64,000 nt of DNA from Flaccisagitta enflata (taxonomy: Eukaryota > Chaetognatha > Sagittoidea > Aphragmophora): positions 11,532,001 through 11,596,000 of the forward strand of contig OZ231126.1 of NCBI GenBank assembly GCA_965153355.1. The letters are read 5' to 3'. A program made the translations under genes and the position numbers. Of this stretch, positions 1 through 27,436 are shown in pieces. Each line of letters starts with the position of its first letter. The first letter of the stretch is position 1. The notes under the pieces were generated by a model that saw nothing but the letters and a program-made list of their open reading frames with translations, was not told the origin of the DNA and did not search any database.

Positions 1-496
1 TCACCTTAATGCCGGTCGTTCATTATACGAATTTTGTATACTTCTCTCAATTTATATGTTCTTTTGTCAATCGGTTTGTTGGTCGGTACTTTGATTACCT
101 TTAAGCAAAATAATCGCTATGGATACGGTGAAGCTAACGCAGGGTTCTGAAGCAGGGTTCTGCAGTATGATTAGTGAGGTATGAATATAGTCCAAATCTC
201 AAAGATAGTCTGATGTTGTGGGGAAACCGATTGCTAAAGAATGACAAAGAATGAATTTGTTGGTCGATTTCTTGCTTTGATATTCTCTGTTGTTAGCCGT
301 TAAATGCAGATAAAAAGAAAACGACTTTTTTGTTTTGGTTTGAAGAGGAATTTGTTTGATGATTTCATCATTCGCGCATCAATAAAAAAATTACTAGTTT
401 CCCATCGTCAGGTCTTCTTGGGTGGCTGATTTTGCTTACACACGCTCTACCTAATCTCATTTTATCACTGTTTTTCCTTTTCTTCTTCTTCCTCTC

Positions 497-528
<32 letters not shown>

Positions 529-562
529 TTTCTTTTTCTTTTTCTTTTTCTTTTTCTTTTTC

Positions 563-593
<31 letters not shown>

Positions 594-775
594 TTTCTTC
601 CTCATATTCTTTCTTCTTCTTCTTCTTCTTCATCTTCTTCTTCTTCTTCTTCTTCTTCTTCTTCTTCTCCTTCTTCTTCTTCTTCTTCTTCTTCTTCTTC
701 TTCTTCTTCTTCTTCTTCTTCTTCTTCTTCTTCTTCTTCTTCTTCTTCTTCTTCTTCTTCTTCTTTTTCTTCTTC
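497..775. repeat. (TTTTC)n followed by (TTC)n
   Basis: A pentanucleotide tract of about 100 bases passes into a TTC tract of about 170 bases with few interruptions. All open frames across it are homopeptide artefacts. Confidence 0.95.
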
Positions 776-1088
776 TTTTGGCTTTCTTTCCAAGAAGAAC
801 TGAAACCAAAAATCGTAAAATGCAAGCAGAAGAACCTCGAAAAAGTTTATCAACAAACTCTCCAAAATCCAGGGTCTTAAAAAGGTCTCTTTTAGGGGTT
901 GAAGGACCTGTCCCTCTCTGAGTGGTGGAGGGTCACAAGGGGGTGTCTGTCTTAAGTAGGGGTGGCCCTCTTGAGTGCGGCAGCAGCGGCACTGGTAATA
1001 GTAAGAGGGGCTCTTAGAATTAGGTTATCGCGCAATCAGAAATAGAAAATCAACAAAAAATGAGCCAGATTGTTAGAGCTTTTGGTTG

Positions 1089-1127
<39 letters not shown>

Positions 1128-1224
1128 CCGGCGGACAATGAAGCAAACAAGCGAGATACAGAAACAGAGGCGGCTTTTTGGGCGCCCAAAGGGTTTCACC
1201 TTTCCCAGAAATTGAGGGCTTGAA

Positions 1225-1905
1225 AGCTTTAAAAAAAGAAAGAAAAAGAAAGAAAGAAATAAAAAGGTAGGAAAGGAAGAGAAAAAGAAAAAGAAATAAA
1301 TTTAAAAAGAAAAAAAAGAGAAAGTGAAAATTGAAAAGAAAGAAAGAAAGAAAGAAAAAAAGAAAGAAAGAAAAGAGACAACTTTCTTCGCTTCTAGAGT
1401 TAACAGAATTTCGTCCCGTTTCCGCATTGAGGCTTGGATATCTCATAAATTTTACACGATAGCAATTGTGGGCCGTTCCAGATAAAGCGTAACCACAGGT
1501 AATGGTGATTAGTATCAATCCCCTGCGACAAGTGGGTCTAAAGAGATCACGAAAATATCTCGATTTTTTCCAAAAATGTAACCAAAGACAGAAATAGAGA
1601 CCAAATTTGCAAACCACTTTAAAAGATTCCCTGGTTGCATTTTGGAAAAGGATAAAGATATTTTGGGTGATGGTCATAAATAGTCACGAGGTTCTCATTA
1701 CAAAAAGTCGCGTATGATTCAAAATAGCTTCTCAAAATGCGTGACTAGTTTTTTACAGATTGTAAACTGTAATATACAAATCAGATTTTTGAAAGACAAT
1801 TCTCGTAGGTGTTGATGAGGGTGTCGAGGCCGAACGATGTATAGACTGCCATAATGAAAAGAAAACAGAAAGAAACAAAAATAGTAACAAGTAAAAGAGG
1901 AGGAA

Positions 1906-1965
<60 letters not shown>

Positions 1966-2155
1966 AATAAGCACATCTACAAATCAACAAACCAAGAGAG
2001 GAGGAAAGAAAGAAAAGAAAAGAAACAAACAAACAAACAAACAAACAAACAAACAAACAAACAAACAAACAAATGAACTACACCAATAAACTAACAAACC
2101 AACATATCAACCAACCAAGACAGAAAGAAAAAAAGAAAGAAGCAAGCAAGCAGGA

Positions 2156-2190
<35 letters not shown>

Positions 2191-2192
2191 GA

Positions 2193-2267
<75 letters not shown>

Positions 2268-2270
2268 GCA
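1225..2270. repeat. GAAA and CAAA tetranucleotide arrays
   Basis: Purine-rich GAAA arrays lie at about 1320-1376, 1906-1968 and 2150-2267, with a (CAAA)n tract at 2024-2072. The intervening DNA is unique or AT-rich with no coding signal. Confidence 0.92.
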
Positions 2271-2355
2271 ATATATAGAAAAAGCCGAATATGAGGCACA
2301 CACATCGCGGTAAACAATTAAATTTACTAAAGTACGTAGAACATCTTCACGGTCA

Positions 2356-2515
2356 TTTTTAGTCGCGGACACGCGACTCTACACCTTGCCGTGTCGGTCG
2401 GTAGGTCGGTAAGTCGGTCGGTCCGTCACGTAACCTTTTTGAATTCCGAGCGGTTTTCGCACAACTGCTCCTGCCCAACCGTCCGCGACTGGATTGCCGT
2501 GTATCCGGCCTTGTT
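2356..2515 (-). mobile_element. Helentron/HINE-like element, full copy, GTCCGCGACT subfamily
   Basis: Seen in reverse: TTTTTAGTCGCGGACACGCGACT (3' hairpin) at the left and GCCGTGTATCCGGCCTTGTT (start) at the right. GGTC/GGTA tetramers lie between. The subterminal GTCCGCGACT near the start is the inverted copy of the hairpin arm AGTCGCGGAC. Confidence 0.8.
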
Positions 2516-2559
2516 GATTTTTCCTTTGCAGCCTTCCAAGCCAGAATTATCGTGCCCAG

Positions 2560-3856
2560 AGCGAGTTTACAGAAAATCTGGGGAGGGAGGGAAGCTGGCT
2601 CGAGGTGGGGGGGGGGGGGGTGTAAGAGATGACGTGGGGGGGGGCGCAAGGTGGGAAAAGATCATGAAATAGGGTCGATAGATGTAAATAGAGTAAGGGT
2701 GGAAAGTGTAACATTTTGCGTTTGAGAGGGAATTAATGTGCGGTAAAGCCGCAATGAATGAGGGGGGGGGGATGACTGGCAACGTTTTGGTGACAAGGGA
2801 GAGTATGGTAATGATGATGACACTCAGACACAAGGAGGTTGAGGGGGTAGGGGAGGGGGCAAAGAAGAAGTCGTCAAATTAACTGACATGTGCCTAAAAT
2901 TGACGTCGATGTCTGACCACAAAAACGCGAAACGGGCCAAAGCAAGATTTAATGAACACAGAGAGAAGAGCGCGTGCGAATGCGCACGAACAAATGGGGG
3001 GGAAAAAAAGAGAGAGAGAGTATGATGAAATAGACAGATGGGCATGAAAGCGAGCAGACAAGAACGAACGTGAATGTAAAAAGAACGAGCTACAATAGAT
3101 GACAACCAAAAAGAAAAAATCCAATGTGATGAAACAATAAAGCAGATGGTCGATTTTTTGGTCGGTTAATGGTTTCCCAAATATTGACAATCGACCATCA
3201 CAATGATGACTCTATATTCTTTCTTTTTTGTCTATTTTCTTTCTTTTTTGTCTATTTTTCTTTCTTTTTTTTCTTCTTTTTTTTTTGTCTAGTCTATGAT
3301 CGGTTCATTGCGTCCAATGCTTTTGAAAAGAAGCCTTTGGGATCAAATTCAAAATAACTAGTCAAGATGATTATTGTGATTCGGGGATTCGCCTTGTCGG
3401 TAATTCAAAGCCAGCTAAAATTAACTTTCTTTTTCAAATACATGGAAGTCCAATATAAATTGCATTGTTATTTGGTCTGTCGGTGGGTGTGTGGGTCTTT
3501 CCTTGTCCGTGTCACTATCTCAATCCCACTCTCAGTAAGCTAGAGGCATCGGGTACATCTGACTATCTAACGTCTGGTTGGACTCTTAACATTTCGGACA
3601 GATAGAGGGAATGATCAACAGACCGACAGATAGACAAAGCCTCTCAAAGAATCTCTAGTCCATGGGTAAAGAAGAATAGAAAGAGCATAGATTGTTTAGG
3701 ATAGAGACATGTTAAGGAAGAAGTGAGAAAGAGGATGGTCCTTTTAATGATTTACTCGATGTTGAAATTAGTACAACAAATTTGACCAATTCATATTTGA
3801 CCGATTCAAGCTGTCCCTCTGATCTCATATCATGAAATTCCTAAACTTTACCTGAC

Positions 3857-3907
<51 letters not shown>

Positions 3908-5400
3908 GACAGAGATTAATTATCTATCCATCAATAGATCTTTATCCGAGTTTTTGAAAACTTTTTACAATCTTTTTTTTTTTTTTCATTTTTTGCGTCT
4001 ACAACTTGAAAAAAAATCGATTGAAGAATTTTGTTACTTTACTTTCTAATTGATACCGTTTGACATCATCTTTACATTTTTGCACTTTTGAAGTTCACGA
4101 TCACAGTTTGATTATCATCATTAAACTAGATTGACAGGTTTTGGTGTTTTTCATTTTTTTGAAGAACCAAAACGAGTAATATTCTTCCAAAAGACAACAT
4201 GAACATTCAGGAGGCAATTGACAGTGGCCAAAAAAAAAAAAAAAAATTAGACGCCCGATCTTTATCAATAAATTGTAAACCACTTATATTTTTTGCTTAA
4301 AATCCATGAGCATTTGAAAGAGTTTCGAAAGTTCTACAAATCTAGACCAAGGAGAAATTTGTAGCTCAATTCGTCTAGAAATGACATAAGATTGAAGTTC
4401 ATTACTCATTTTCCTTTTTGCCAAATATGCAGATAGAACAGATTTCAGCGACTGAAAACTTGGAACTTTTATCATTTATTATCAATCATTCTCTGTGGAA
4501 TAGAAAAATGAATTGAATGGTAAATAATTCAAGGTGAAAATGAAGACTTTTGAATTCTCCACAAGATGTATCCAAGCAGAATTCACGATTCTGCCTCATT
4601 TACAAGCTGTATCAACTCAAAGTTGGTTACTCAAAAAAGTTGGAAAGCAAGATTCGAGATTTTTGAGTGGTTTCCTCAAAATCATCATAACTACTTAAGT
4701 TTTGAAGCTAGACTGATCAAAAGGAGCTCAACTGAAAGATTTTTTGAAAATCTTTAAAACCGTTATGGATTGAAAGGGTTTAACATTTTTAGTTATGAAG
4801 CAATAAACTAAAATTTTCTTTGCCATTGTTACACAGCCATATCTTCAAACTTTAAACTAGAGGAAAAAATTTCATCTCAACACTCAACAAATTTTTTCTC
4901 AGGATTTAGTTCAATTCTCAGCAAGCTGAGCTTCTGTTCGGAGAAAAGACAGAAAGCAGAGAACATATCTAAAGTCTCAATCAACAACTTAAAAAATACT
5001 CAGAGAGAATTCGTGGATCCTTAATGCTTTGGAATAGTAAAGAGAGACAATAAACAACAACCATGACATAACAAGTAAAAGAGTGACAATTGTTAAATCA
5101 ACGACAACAATATGGAGAGAGAGAGAGAGAGAGAGATTGCCTGAATGAAAGTGAGAGCCCACGCGGGATAATAATAACGATGACCGAAAATGAAATCGTT
5201 TCACGTCTAAAATCGGCTTAAGAGGGGAAATTTGACCTCATTTAGCTCATTGAGTCTCTCTTTTGAGGCGTGAAAAGGAAAGTAAAATCACGAAAGTCGA
5301 GAAGAGGGAAGCTCAAATCACGAAAGATGTAATAATTGTCAAAATCGCGTCAAGAAATTTTGTGAATGAAGTTCGTGCGATTTCCAGATTATCATAATAC
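2560..5400. other. Non-coding, G-rich runs, (GA)n at 3860-3904, AT-rich
   Basis: G homopolymers lie near 2607, 2637 and 2762. From about 4270 to 4790 there are weak inverted similarities resembling a decayed palindromic MITE. No gene is seen. Confidence 0.5.
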
Positions 5401-5426
5401 CGTCCTTTGAACTCTGTCTCTGTGCG

Positions 5427-6122
<696 letters not shown>

Positions 6123-7363
6123 TCGGTCGGTTCGTGGGGTGAGATTCATTCAAGCGATGTTACCGAAGTTATTAAGATAGCTGAGAGGGGATAAGTCAGA
6201 GAGAGTGGCAAGAGGAAGACATTATCCAAGACAAAGAGACCAAAAGAGGGTCAGAAGGACATAACAACACACAGACAAACAGACAAAGAGACAGACAAAC
6301 AGACAAATGAACAAAAAGACAGACAGATTGTGTCAAACAGAGAAACATTGAGACAGACAAAGGGAGATACAAAAACAATACCGCTGAAAGTGGAACAGAC
6401 TGCGTTGATGAAGAAAGAAACAATAAAAACAGGCCTGAGTGACCAAAAATAGCCGCAATAATGAAAAGAAAGAACAATGATATCAAACTTAATTCTTTTG
6501 TCCTTTATGTTCATCTTTTGCCAGAAGATGAAACCCTTTTTGTTTGGTTGGTTGTTGGTTGGTCGGTCAGCAACGACGATACAACCGGCTTTGTTTTTGT
6601 AATAAGTACCACCGATCGGAAATGAACTAATCCGCTTCTTCATCGTTTATCTCCCAATCCCTACCCTTGATTCTCCCTTCCCATCCTACTCCCCCTCCCC
6701 CGCACCCATCAACCTTTCTAGTACCTTACCCCCACATCTTAACTGCTGCTTACTTCGTTGTTACCTACCTCTGCCAAAAATCATCGAACTTGCCAACTCT
6801 AATAAAGAAGAACACTGGTGGGTTCTGAACGGGGCAACGGAGAAATGAATTTTGCGAAGAAATGGATAAAACAAACCAACGGACCAACGGACCAACGGAC
6901 CAACCGACAAACAGACAAACAGACCAACAGACACACGGACTAAAAACGGATCCACATAACAACGGCTCGCGACTGTGACTCACATTTCGACAATTCTGTC
7001 AGCAATAACGCGAAAAATAGACTTTTCGCCTAATTTTCTGGCCTCGCGAGTGTAAACAATCCCTAAGAATAGCTTGCATTGTTATGAGGAAGAGGAGGAA
7101 GAGGAGGTGGAAGAGGAGGAGCAGGAGGAGGAGGGAAAAGTGGCAGGCATTGACATTTGGTAGAGATTAGCGCATGCCGACTATACTGGTAATACAAACA
7201 ATTGCGCCTTACTACCCCAACCAGCCCGTTCTATCATCACTATCACCCCAACCAGCCCCTCCTCTTCCTTCACCACCACCACCACCACTTTTACCACCAC
7301 CATCATCAAGTTCTCCTAAGCCACACTTAGAGTAAACAAATGTCAAGTTCCCGTCAGTCACGT

Positions 7364-7366
<3 letters not shown>

Positions 7367-7460
<94 letters not shown>
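7367..7460. repeat. (TC)n microsatellite
   Basis: A pure CT dinucleotide tract of about 94 bases. Confidence 0.95.
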
Positions 7461-7462
<2 letters not shown>

Positions 7463-7972
7463 ATTCTCATTCAAAATGTGTATGACTCAAATGAAAGCAA
7501 TCGTTTGGAATTATTGACCCGGTTTTAGTTCGACATTCCGTCTACTACGACTGAGCCATTGTGTAAGGAAGCCTCTAGAAACGAAACCCGGAACAAAATA
7601 GATTGAGAGAAATCGATAGAAGGAGAGGACGGTGGCTATTGCAGTGTCGCATAGATATATTGTTCCACCTATCATCGGGAAAAAAGTCGAAGTCAGTCTT
7701 CGACTTTTTGACATATTCGAGAGAAACAGGGTTTTCATTTTCTTATGGGAAAGTTAGGGAACTCCTTAGGGCGATTGGTCCCTCAAATGAAATTGATAGG
7801 GTAAGTAAATTTGATAATTCTCTTTCATTTGGCGCTAAGCAGAAGTCTCTGGGACAAATATTTTTTGCGTTATGAATTTTTAAAGATTTATTTACGAAAA
7901 ATTTGAATTGAATTTTTTTCGATTTTTTATGATTTTGTGTAGGATCAATAAAAGAGTGTATCTAAGTTTGGT

Positions 7973-8390
7973 TAAGCATGCAAATACAAAAAAACATGTT
8001 CATGAGCATAGCTGCTCATATGTGAGGGTGATTTTGAGCATTTTAGCTCATTTAGCTCACTTAGCTCAGTTTTTTTTTCTGATTTCAAATGCAATAAATA
8101 AGCAAATATATTGATAGATGTTTAAGCAAGCAATTATAAGAAAGCATGTCAGTGAGCAGAGCTGCTCATCTGTGAGGGTGTTTTTAAATATTCTAGCTCA
8201 TTTAGCTCATTAAGCTTGCTCTTTTTTTCTGATTTCAAAACCGATAAATAAATAAATGTTTTGATTTAAGCATGCAAATACAAGAAAGCATCTCAGTAAG
8301 CATAGCTGGTTGCGTAGTCGAGTGATTTTGAATATTTTAGCTCATCTAGCTAATTTGACTCAGTCCTATTTTTCTCTGATTTTCAGTGCA
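7973..8390. repeat. Three diverged tandem copies of a ~145-bp unit
   Basis: Each unit starts AAGCATGCAAATACAAGAAA or similar, continues with GAGCATAGCTGCTCATNTGTG and ends TTTTAGCTCATTTAGCTCA before a T-rich spacer and CTGATTTCAAA. Copies begin near 7973, 8120 and 8270. GAGCANAGCTGCTC is a near-palindrome kept in the first two. Confidence 0.8.
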
Positions 8391-8678
8391 ACCACTATAT
8401 ACAATTGCTCTTAATTTGATCTAACAAATAAAAAATTGCAATGACTGAAAACAAAAGCTTGGTGAAAAGTGAACAACGCTTACGACTTTTTTCCTCACGG
8501 CGACAGCCGCCATTACTGGTATACAGTAGATCACGTCTGGACATGAGATAACGGGGGCAAGCAATAAAGAAAAACAAAAGTAAGACCTAGATGAATACCT
8601 GTCAATCGTTTTGTAGTTACTAATGTCAGTGTCGCTTTATTGTATTTTCATGTTGTTGATCTTACACTTTTCACTCAC

Positions 8679-22098
<13,420 letters not shown>

Positions 22099-22633
22099 GA
22101 CGCCGCCGATGGAGAGAAGCGGAATCTGCGGAAGTCAGAATAAGAGCGTGGGAGGAGACAGAAAAGATGAGAGCGATGAAGGAGACGCCGTAGAATTTGA
22201 GGGGGGAGTAGAAACAAGGGAGGTGGAGAAGAGGGGGAAAATGAAAACCGAAATAAGATTTGAGGAATTAATCTTTAAATCAAACGATGGCTTGTCAAGA
22301 CCCACTTTAGCCACTTCATTCTTTTTTTTCAGTCGCGTATGGAAAAACGACTGTACAAAAAAAATATCTACGTGTAATAATTTGATTTCGTATAGATAGA
22401 TGCAAAATAGGACGCGGGCGACTTAATTCTTGGTCGAGTGTCCCACCTTCTTGATCTACTGAAATAAGTAGAGTGATACTGTTCTGATAATTTTCTTTTC
22501 AAAAATGAACGGAACGATCAGGGGAATGAAAAGCGTCCATTTGAAAGCAAAACATTTGATTTACACGTACAATATTTCTCTCTCTCTCTCACTTTTTCCA
22601 GTGCCTCCCAATAACCCTTTGGCCTTGAGGCTG

Positions 22634-24113
22634 TTTTTAGTCGCGTGCACGCGACTCTATGACCCACTCCGTCCGTCTGTCGGTCGGTCCGTCCGTCGGT
22701 CCGTAACGCTTAGCTTTTTTTCGTCGTTTTACATCATTTTAGGGTATTTTATGTCATTTTAAGTCATTTTAAGTCATTCTAAGTCATTTCCAGTCATTTT
22801 CAGTTAATTTTAGTCACTTAAGTCATTTTGTCATTTTTTGTCATTTTTTGTCATTTTTTGTTATTATAAGTCATTTCAAGTCATTCTTAGTCATTCTAGG
22901 TTATTTTAAGTCATTCTAAGTCATTACAAGTCATTCTGAGTCATTCTAAGTCACTAAGTTATTTTTTGGCTGTGTAGTTTTTTGGTAACACTTTGCTTTT
23001 TTGCGTCGTTTTTGGTCAGTTTGGGTTGTCTGGAGTTATTTTGAGTCATTTTTTTGTTGTTTTTGGTCATTTTTGGTTGCTTTTGGTCATTGTTGGTTGC
23101 TTTTAGTCATTCTTGGTCATTTTTGATCATTTTTGTCACTTTGTTCAAATAAGTCATTTGTGTCATTTATGGGCATTTAAAATAGTTTTAAGTCTTTTCA
23201 AGTCATTTTGGAACATTTCAGGTCATTTTTGGTCATTTAACATAGTTTTTTGGCATAGTTTAAGTTGGCTGGTTTAAGTCTGCTGGTTTGAGTCTGCTGG
23301 TTTAAGTCTGCTGGTTTAAGTCTGCTGGTTTAAGTCTGCTGGTTTAAGTCTGCTGGTTTAAGTCTGCTGGTTTAAGTCTGCTGGTTTAAGTCTAATTGTT
23401 TGAGTCTGCTGGTTTTAAGTCTGCTGGTTTAAGTCTGCTGGTTTAAGTCTGCTGGTTTGAGTCTGCTGGTTTAAGTCTGCTGGTTTAAGTCTGCTGGTTT
23501 AAGTCTGCTGGTTTAATTCTGCTGGTTTGGGTCTGGTTTAAGTCTGGTTTAAGTCTGGTTTAAGTCTGGTTTAAGTCTGGTTTAAGTCTGGTTTAAGTCT
23601 GGTTTAAGTCTGGTTTAAGTCTGGTTTTAGTCTGGCTTAAGTCTGGTTTAAGTCTGGTTTGAGTCTGGTTTGAGTCTGATTTGAGTCAGGTTTAAGTCTG
23701 GTTTGAGTCTGGCTTGAGTCTGGTTTAAGTCTGGTTAAAGTCTGGTTCATGTCTGATTTATGTTCGGTTTAGGTCTGGTTTAGATTTGGTTTATGTCTGG
23801 TTTAAGTCTAGATTAGGTCTGGTTTAGGTCTGGTTTTGGTCTGGTTTTGGTCTGGTTTAGGTCTGGTTTAATTCTGGTTTGAGTCTGGTTTGAGCCTGGT
23901 TTGAGTCTAGTTTGAGTCTGGTTTGGTTCTGGTTTGGGTCTGGTGTGAGCCTGGTTTGAGTCTGGTTTGAGTCAAATTTGAGTCTGGTTTGAGTCTGATT
24001 TGGTTCTGGTTTAGGTCTGGTTTAAGTGTGATTTTTGATAAAAAGATAGAATAGGAGTCAGGTCAGTTCAGTTATTTTTGTCCTGCACGCGACTTAAAGG
24101 TGTTGGCCTTGTT
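22634..24113 (-). mobile_element. Helentron-like element swollen by internal minisatellites (1.48 kb)
   Basis: The left end is TTTTTAGTCGCGTGCACGCGACT, a perfect 3' hairpin in reverse, followed by CGTC/GGTC tetramers. The right end has CCTGCACGCGACTTAAAGG and GGCCTTGTT, the inverted 5' subterminal motif and start. The body is replaced by degenerate TCATTTTAAG units (22740-23260), a 14-bp GTTTAAGTCTGCTG array (23270-23520) and an 11-bp GTCTGGTTTAA array (23525-24030). Confidence 0.75.
23270..24030. repeat. 14-bp and 11-bp related minisatellite arrays
   Basis: About 17 units of TTTAAGTCTGCTGG pass into some 45 units of GTCTGGTTTAA. The 11-mer looks like the 14-mer with CTG lost, so one array probably seeded the other. 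Confidence 0.9.
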
Positions 24114-26330
24114 CTGATTAGTACTTGTCTTTGTTTTTGTCTCTCCTAATGTTGGAGTTTTCTCTTTGCACTGGATTTGACTTTGGAAAACAAACAAGGC
24201 TGAAATCCCCGTCAAAAATCGGCCTCGGGTGTGTCAATATGCAAAAAATATCAAAAAAGAAAAAAACTGGTGATGAGGGTTACAATATCATTGCAAAAAC
24301 ATTCAACCTTTATCAACACCTTTACCTTCACCTCTTTATACTGACAAGTTTCTGAAACGCTTGTTTTTTCCACTTTTTTATTCGATTTTACAAATCAGCT
24401 GATTGATAAGCCGATAAAGCCTATTATAGATTTAGTATTTGTAACTGAAAACCTTATCAATCTTTTTTTTTCTTTTTTATATAAAACTAAAATTTAAACA
24501 ATAACACAAATAAAAAAATATTTTTCTAAAAAATAAATTATGATTTATTTCTTTATTCAAAAGTAGTTGTAAGATAAAATGATAATTTGCATTTTGACAC
24601 TCCCTACCGTTTCAAACAGATCAATAATATACAGTAAATACACGCTCTCTCTCTCCGCTTCTTCCAGTGAATATCGACCCGCATTTCTGGCATATTTCTA
24701 CGACTAAAAATCTTTTCTTATCCAAAGGCAAATATTCCGTTTTTGACCGCGACAAAAGAGATTGGCCAAGAGAAAACAAAACGCGATGTATAAAAAATCG
24801 ATATCTTTTAATCTTTGGGACGTAAAAAGCCAAATGCTGGGCAGGCTATGTGTGGGTGGACACGAGGTATGGGGAGTGGGGGCGCAGGGGCATGAGGCGT
24901 GGAGGGGAGGGGGACAATAATCAATTCTTTGATTGGACAGGGCCGACCATGAAAAAAAACAAAAAACAAAAAGAGATGAACAGATGTATGAATTGGTCAA
25001 ATGACTTGGATTATAGAAGAGACAGCGTAAGCTTGCATGCGTGTGAGCAAGTGTGTGCATGTGGATACGCGTGCGTGCATGTGGGCGCGCGTGCGGACAT
25101 GTGGGTACGTGTGCGTAAGACCAAATACTAGGCACTTTCCCGGTTCCAGTGCGCTGACTTCCCCAAAGTTTCTTCATTATAGCATCTATTCAAACCACCA
25201 TACCCAATACCCATCGATGTTGCCAGAGAATCTTTTATCCATATCTTGGCGCCAAATCCTTGTGACTATGACTTATACTCTTATGAGTTATGGCTTTACA
25301 ATTTCGACTCACAAAACGTGCCTCCCTTAATTAGTTGGGCTTTTTACTCTCTCATGACAAAGAGATGCCCTGTTACCAGTAGTATGCAACTGCGCAAAAC
25401 TCCACCATGATAAAAAAAAAAGAAAAAGAAAAGATGAGGAATTACCCATGGTTTCGTGTTGAGGTTCCATCCAGATGAGAAAATAGAAGAAAAGGCTGAA
25501 ATAAGTCAATGACGATGGTAAAGCGATAGAGAGTGACAGAGACAGAAACAGAGACCGAGATAGAAAGGAAGATGGAGACAGAGACCGGGATAGAAAGTGA
25601 GACAGAGACAGAGACCGAGATAGAAAGGGAGACAGAGACAGAGACCGAGATAGAAAGGGAGATAGAGACAGAGAACGAGATAGAAAGGAAGATAGAGACA
25701 GAAAACGAGATAGAAAGGGAGACAGAAACTGAGAGATAGTTTATGACGTCAGCGCAGTTGGATCTCTCTCTCTCTTTCTCTTCGCAGTTTGATTCTGATC
25801 ATGACATAACAAGGACGATGACCTTAGTCCAAAAACAAACACTTGAAAAGAAACCGCGCGGTTTTTATCGGGATTTATCACTTTTGGGAAATGTGATTTT
25901 TATTTGATTTATTTGATAGTATCTCCGTCATTTCCCAGATTTTAACAGCGTCGGGTTTTCTTATGTTATTAGTTTTTCAATATGCGCTATTGATATTCTA
26001 GCAATATCTATTGTTTTCGTTATTTTTACCAATTGTTATTTCTATTCTTTTTTCTCTACATTAATCCGTTGATCCCGCGATCGTCTTCACTCCATGTTTT
26101 CATTAATGATGTCAAATGTTACAATAGTAATGATCCTCTCCTTCACTTTCAGTTTTCAATCGTCGCGTCGCATCATGCTATCCATAGGAAGAGAATGATG
26201 AATGAACGTGGAAAAGATCGGATGCCCCAATTATGCAAATGAGAGGTTTTCTAAAACCATGGGTAACTTCTGTTTATTTTGAGTTTGAGGATATTCGTTC
26301 CTTCCTGTTTGAGCATGCAGTATTGTTGTT
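24114..26330. other. Intergenic; no gene recognised
   Basis: AT-rich from 24360 to 24600, then unique sequence of mixed composition and a GAGACAGAGACCGAGATAGA minisatellite at about 25536-25730 (about six 30-bp units). Confidence 0.55.
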
Positions 26331-26339
26331 TGTTGCTGT

Positions 26340-26543
<204 letters not shown>

Positions 26544-26912
26544 TCCCTCTCTTTCGAATACTACAGTTGATTTTTTTCTACGTTTACAGAGGTTATGCAA
26601 AATCAATGAAAGATGAGAAGAATTGACAAATCGAGAAATCGGTAAAACCTAAGACTTCGATGAAGAGGAGGCAGAAAAGGAGGAGGAAGTGGAGGACGAG
26701 AAGAAGAGAAAGAATTAAGAAGTTCGCGTACGAACTCATGAAAGAACGAAGATTTCTTTCTCTCTTTCGCTCGGGAAGGAAAGTGAAGAAGGAATCGGGA
26801 TAAGGAGGAGAAGGTGGAGAAGGAAGAGGAGGAAGAGGAATGATGAGGATGGGGAAATGCGAAAAAGGGTCGATTATAGGGCGGTATTTTATGATGGAGT
26901 TCGGAGGAAAAG

Positions 26913-27063
26913 AACAAGGCCGGATACACGGCAATCCAGTCGCGGACGGTTGGGCAGGAGCAGTAATGCAAAAACTGCTCGGAATTCAAAAATGTGACGG
27001 ACGGACGGACGGACCTACCGACCGACACGGCAAGGTGTAGAGTCGCGTGTCCGCGACTAAAAA
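26913..27063 (+). mobile_element. Helentron-like element, full short copy, GTCCGCGACT subfamily
   Basis: It starts AACAAGGCCGGATACACGGC, with 5' motif AGTCGCGGAC, the (ACGG)n tract, and ends AGTCGCGTGTCCGCGACTAA. This is a good reference copy of 151 bases. Confidence 0.85.
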
Positions 27064-27073
27064 TCAGACAGAA

Positions 27074-27140
<67 letters not shown>
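27074..27140. repeat. (GA)n microsatellite abutting a Helentron-like 3' end
   Basis: It starts about 10 bases after the element's A-run. Confidence 0.9.
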
Positions 27141-27148
<8 letters not shown>

Positions 27149-27220
27149 CAGAGAGAGACGGAGAGACAAAGAGACAGAGAGACAGAGAAAGGAAAGAAAA
27201 AACTTCAACTTAGATACTGT

Positions 27221-27427
27221 CCAAGGCCGGATACACGGTTACCCCAGTCACATGCGGGTGGGCAGGGGTCGTAATTGAGGTTACCAGATCATTTGGGCCG
27301 TAGCAATGAGGCCCAAAACCGCAAAAACCCAGAAAAAGTAGAGTGTGACCGACGGACGGACCAACGGACCGACGAGCCGACGGTCCGACAAAGCAGGGTG
27401 TACTGTCACGTAGCACGCGACTAAAAA
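27221..27427 (+). mobile_element. Helentron-like element, GCACGCGACT subfamily
   Basis: CCAAGGCCGGATACACGG at the start, GGGTGGGCAGGGG, ACGG/ACCG tetramers, and CACGTAGCACGCGACTAAAAA at the end. One hairpin arm has a change. Confidence 0.82.
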
Positions 27428-27436
27428 ACTAATAAT

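Noticed and set aside
1-60. Candidate donor (minus strand ATTAAG|GTGA) for a further cytohesin exon at the window edge
   Set aside because: The only suitable frame meets a stop within about 17 codons, and no PH-domain residues are recognisable.
432-865. Ser-, Phe-, Lys- and Glu-rich open frames over the TTC/TTTTC tract
   Set aside because: The frames exist only because the repeat units lack stop codons; no unique coding sequence or splice context.
4270-4790. Possible palindromic MITE
   Set aside because: Inverted similarity is patchy and I could not find matching ends or TA flanks.
24704-25177. 157-residue minus-strand frame
   Set aside because: It has no recognisable domain, biased His/Thr/Ala composition from GTGCGTGC-rich DNA, and no splice support.
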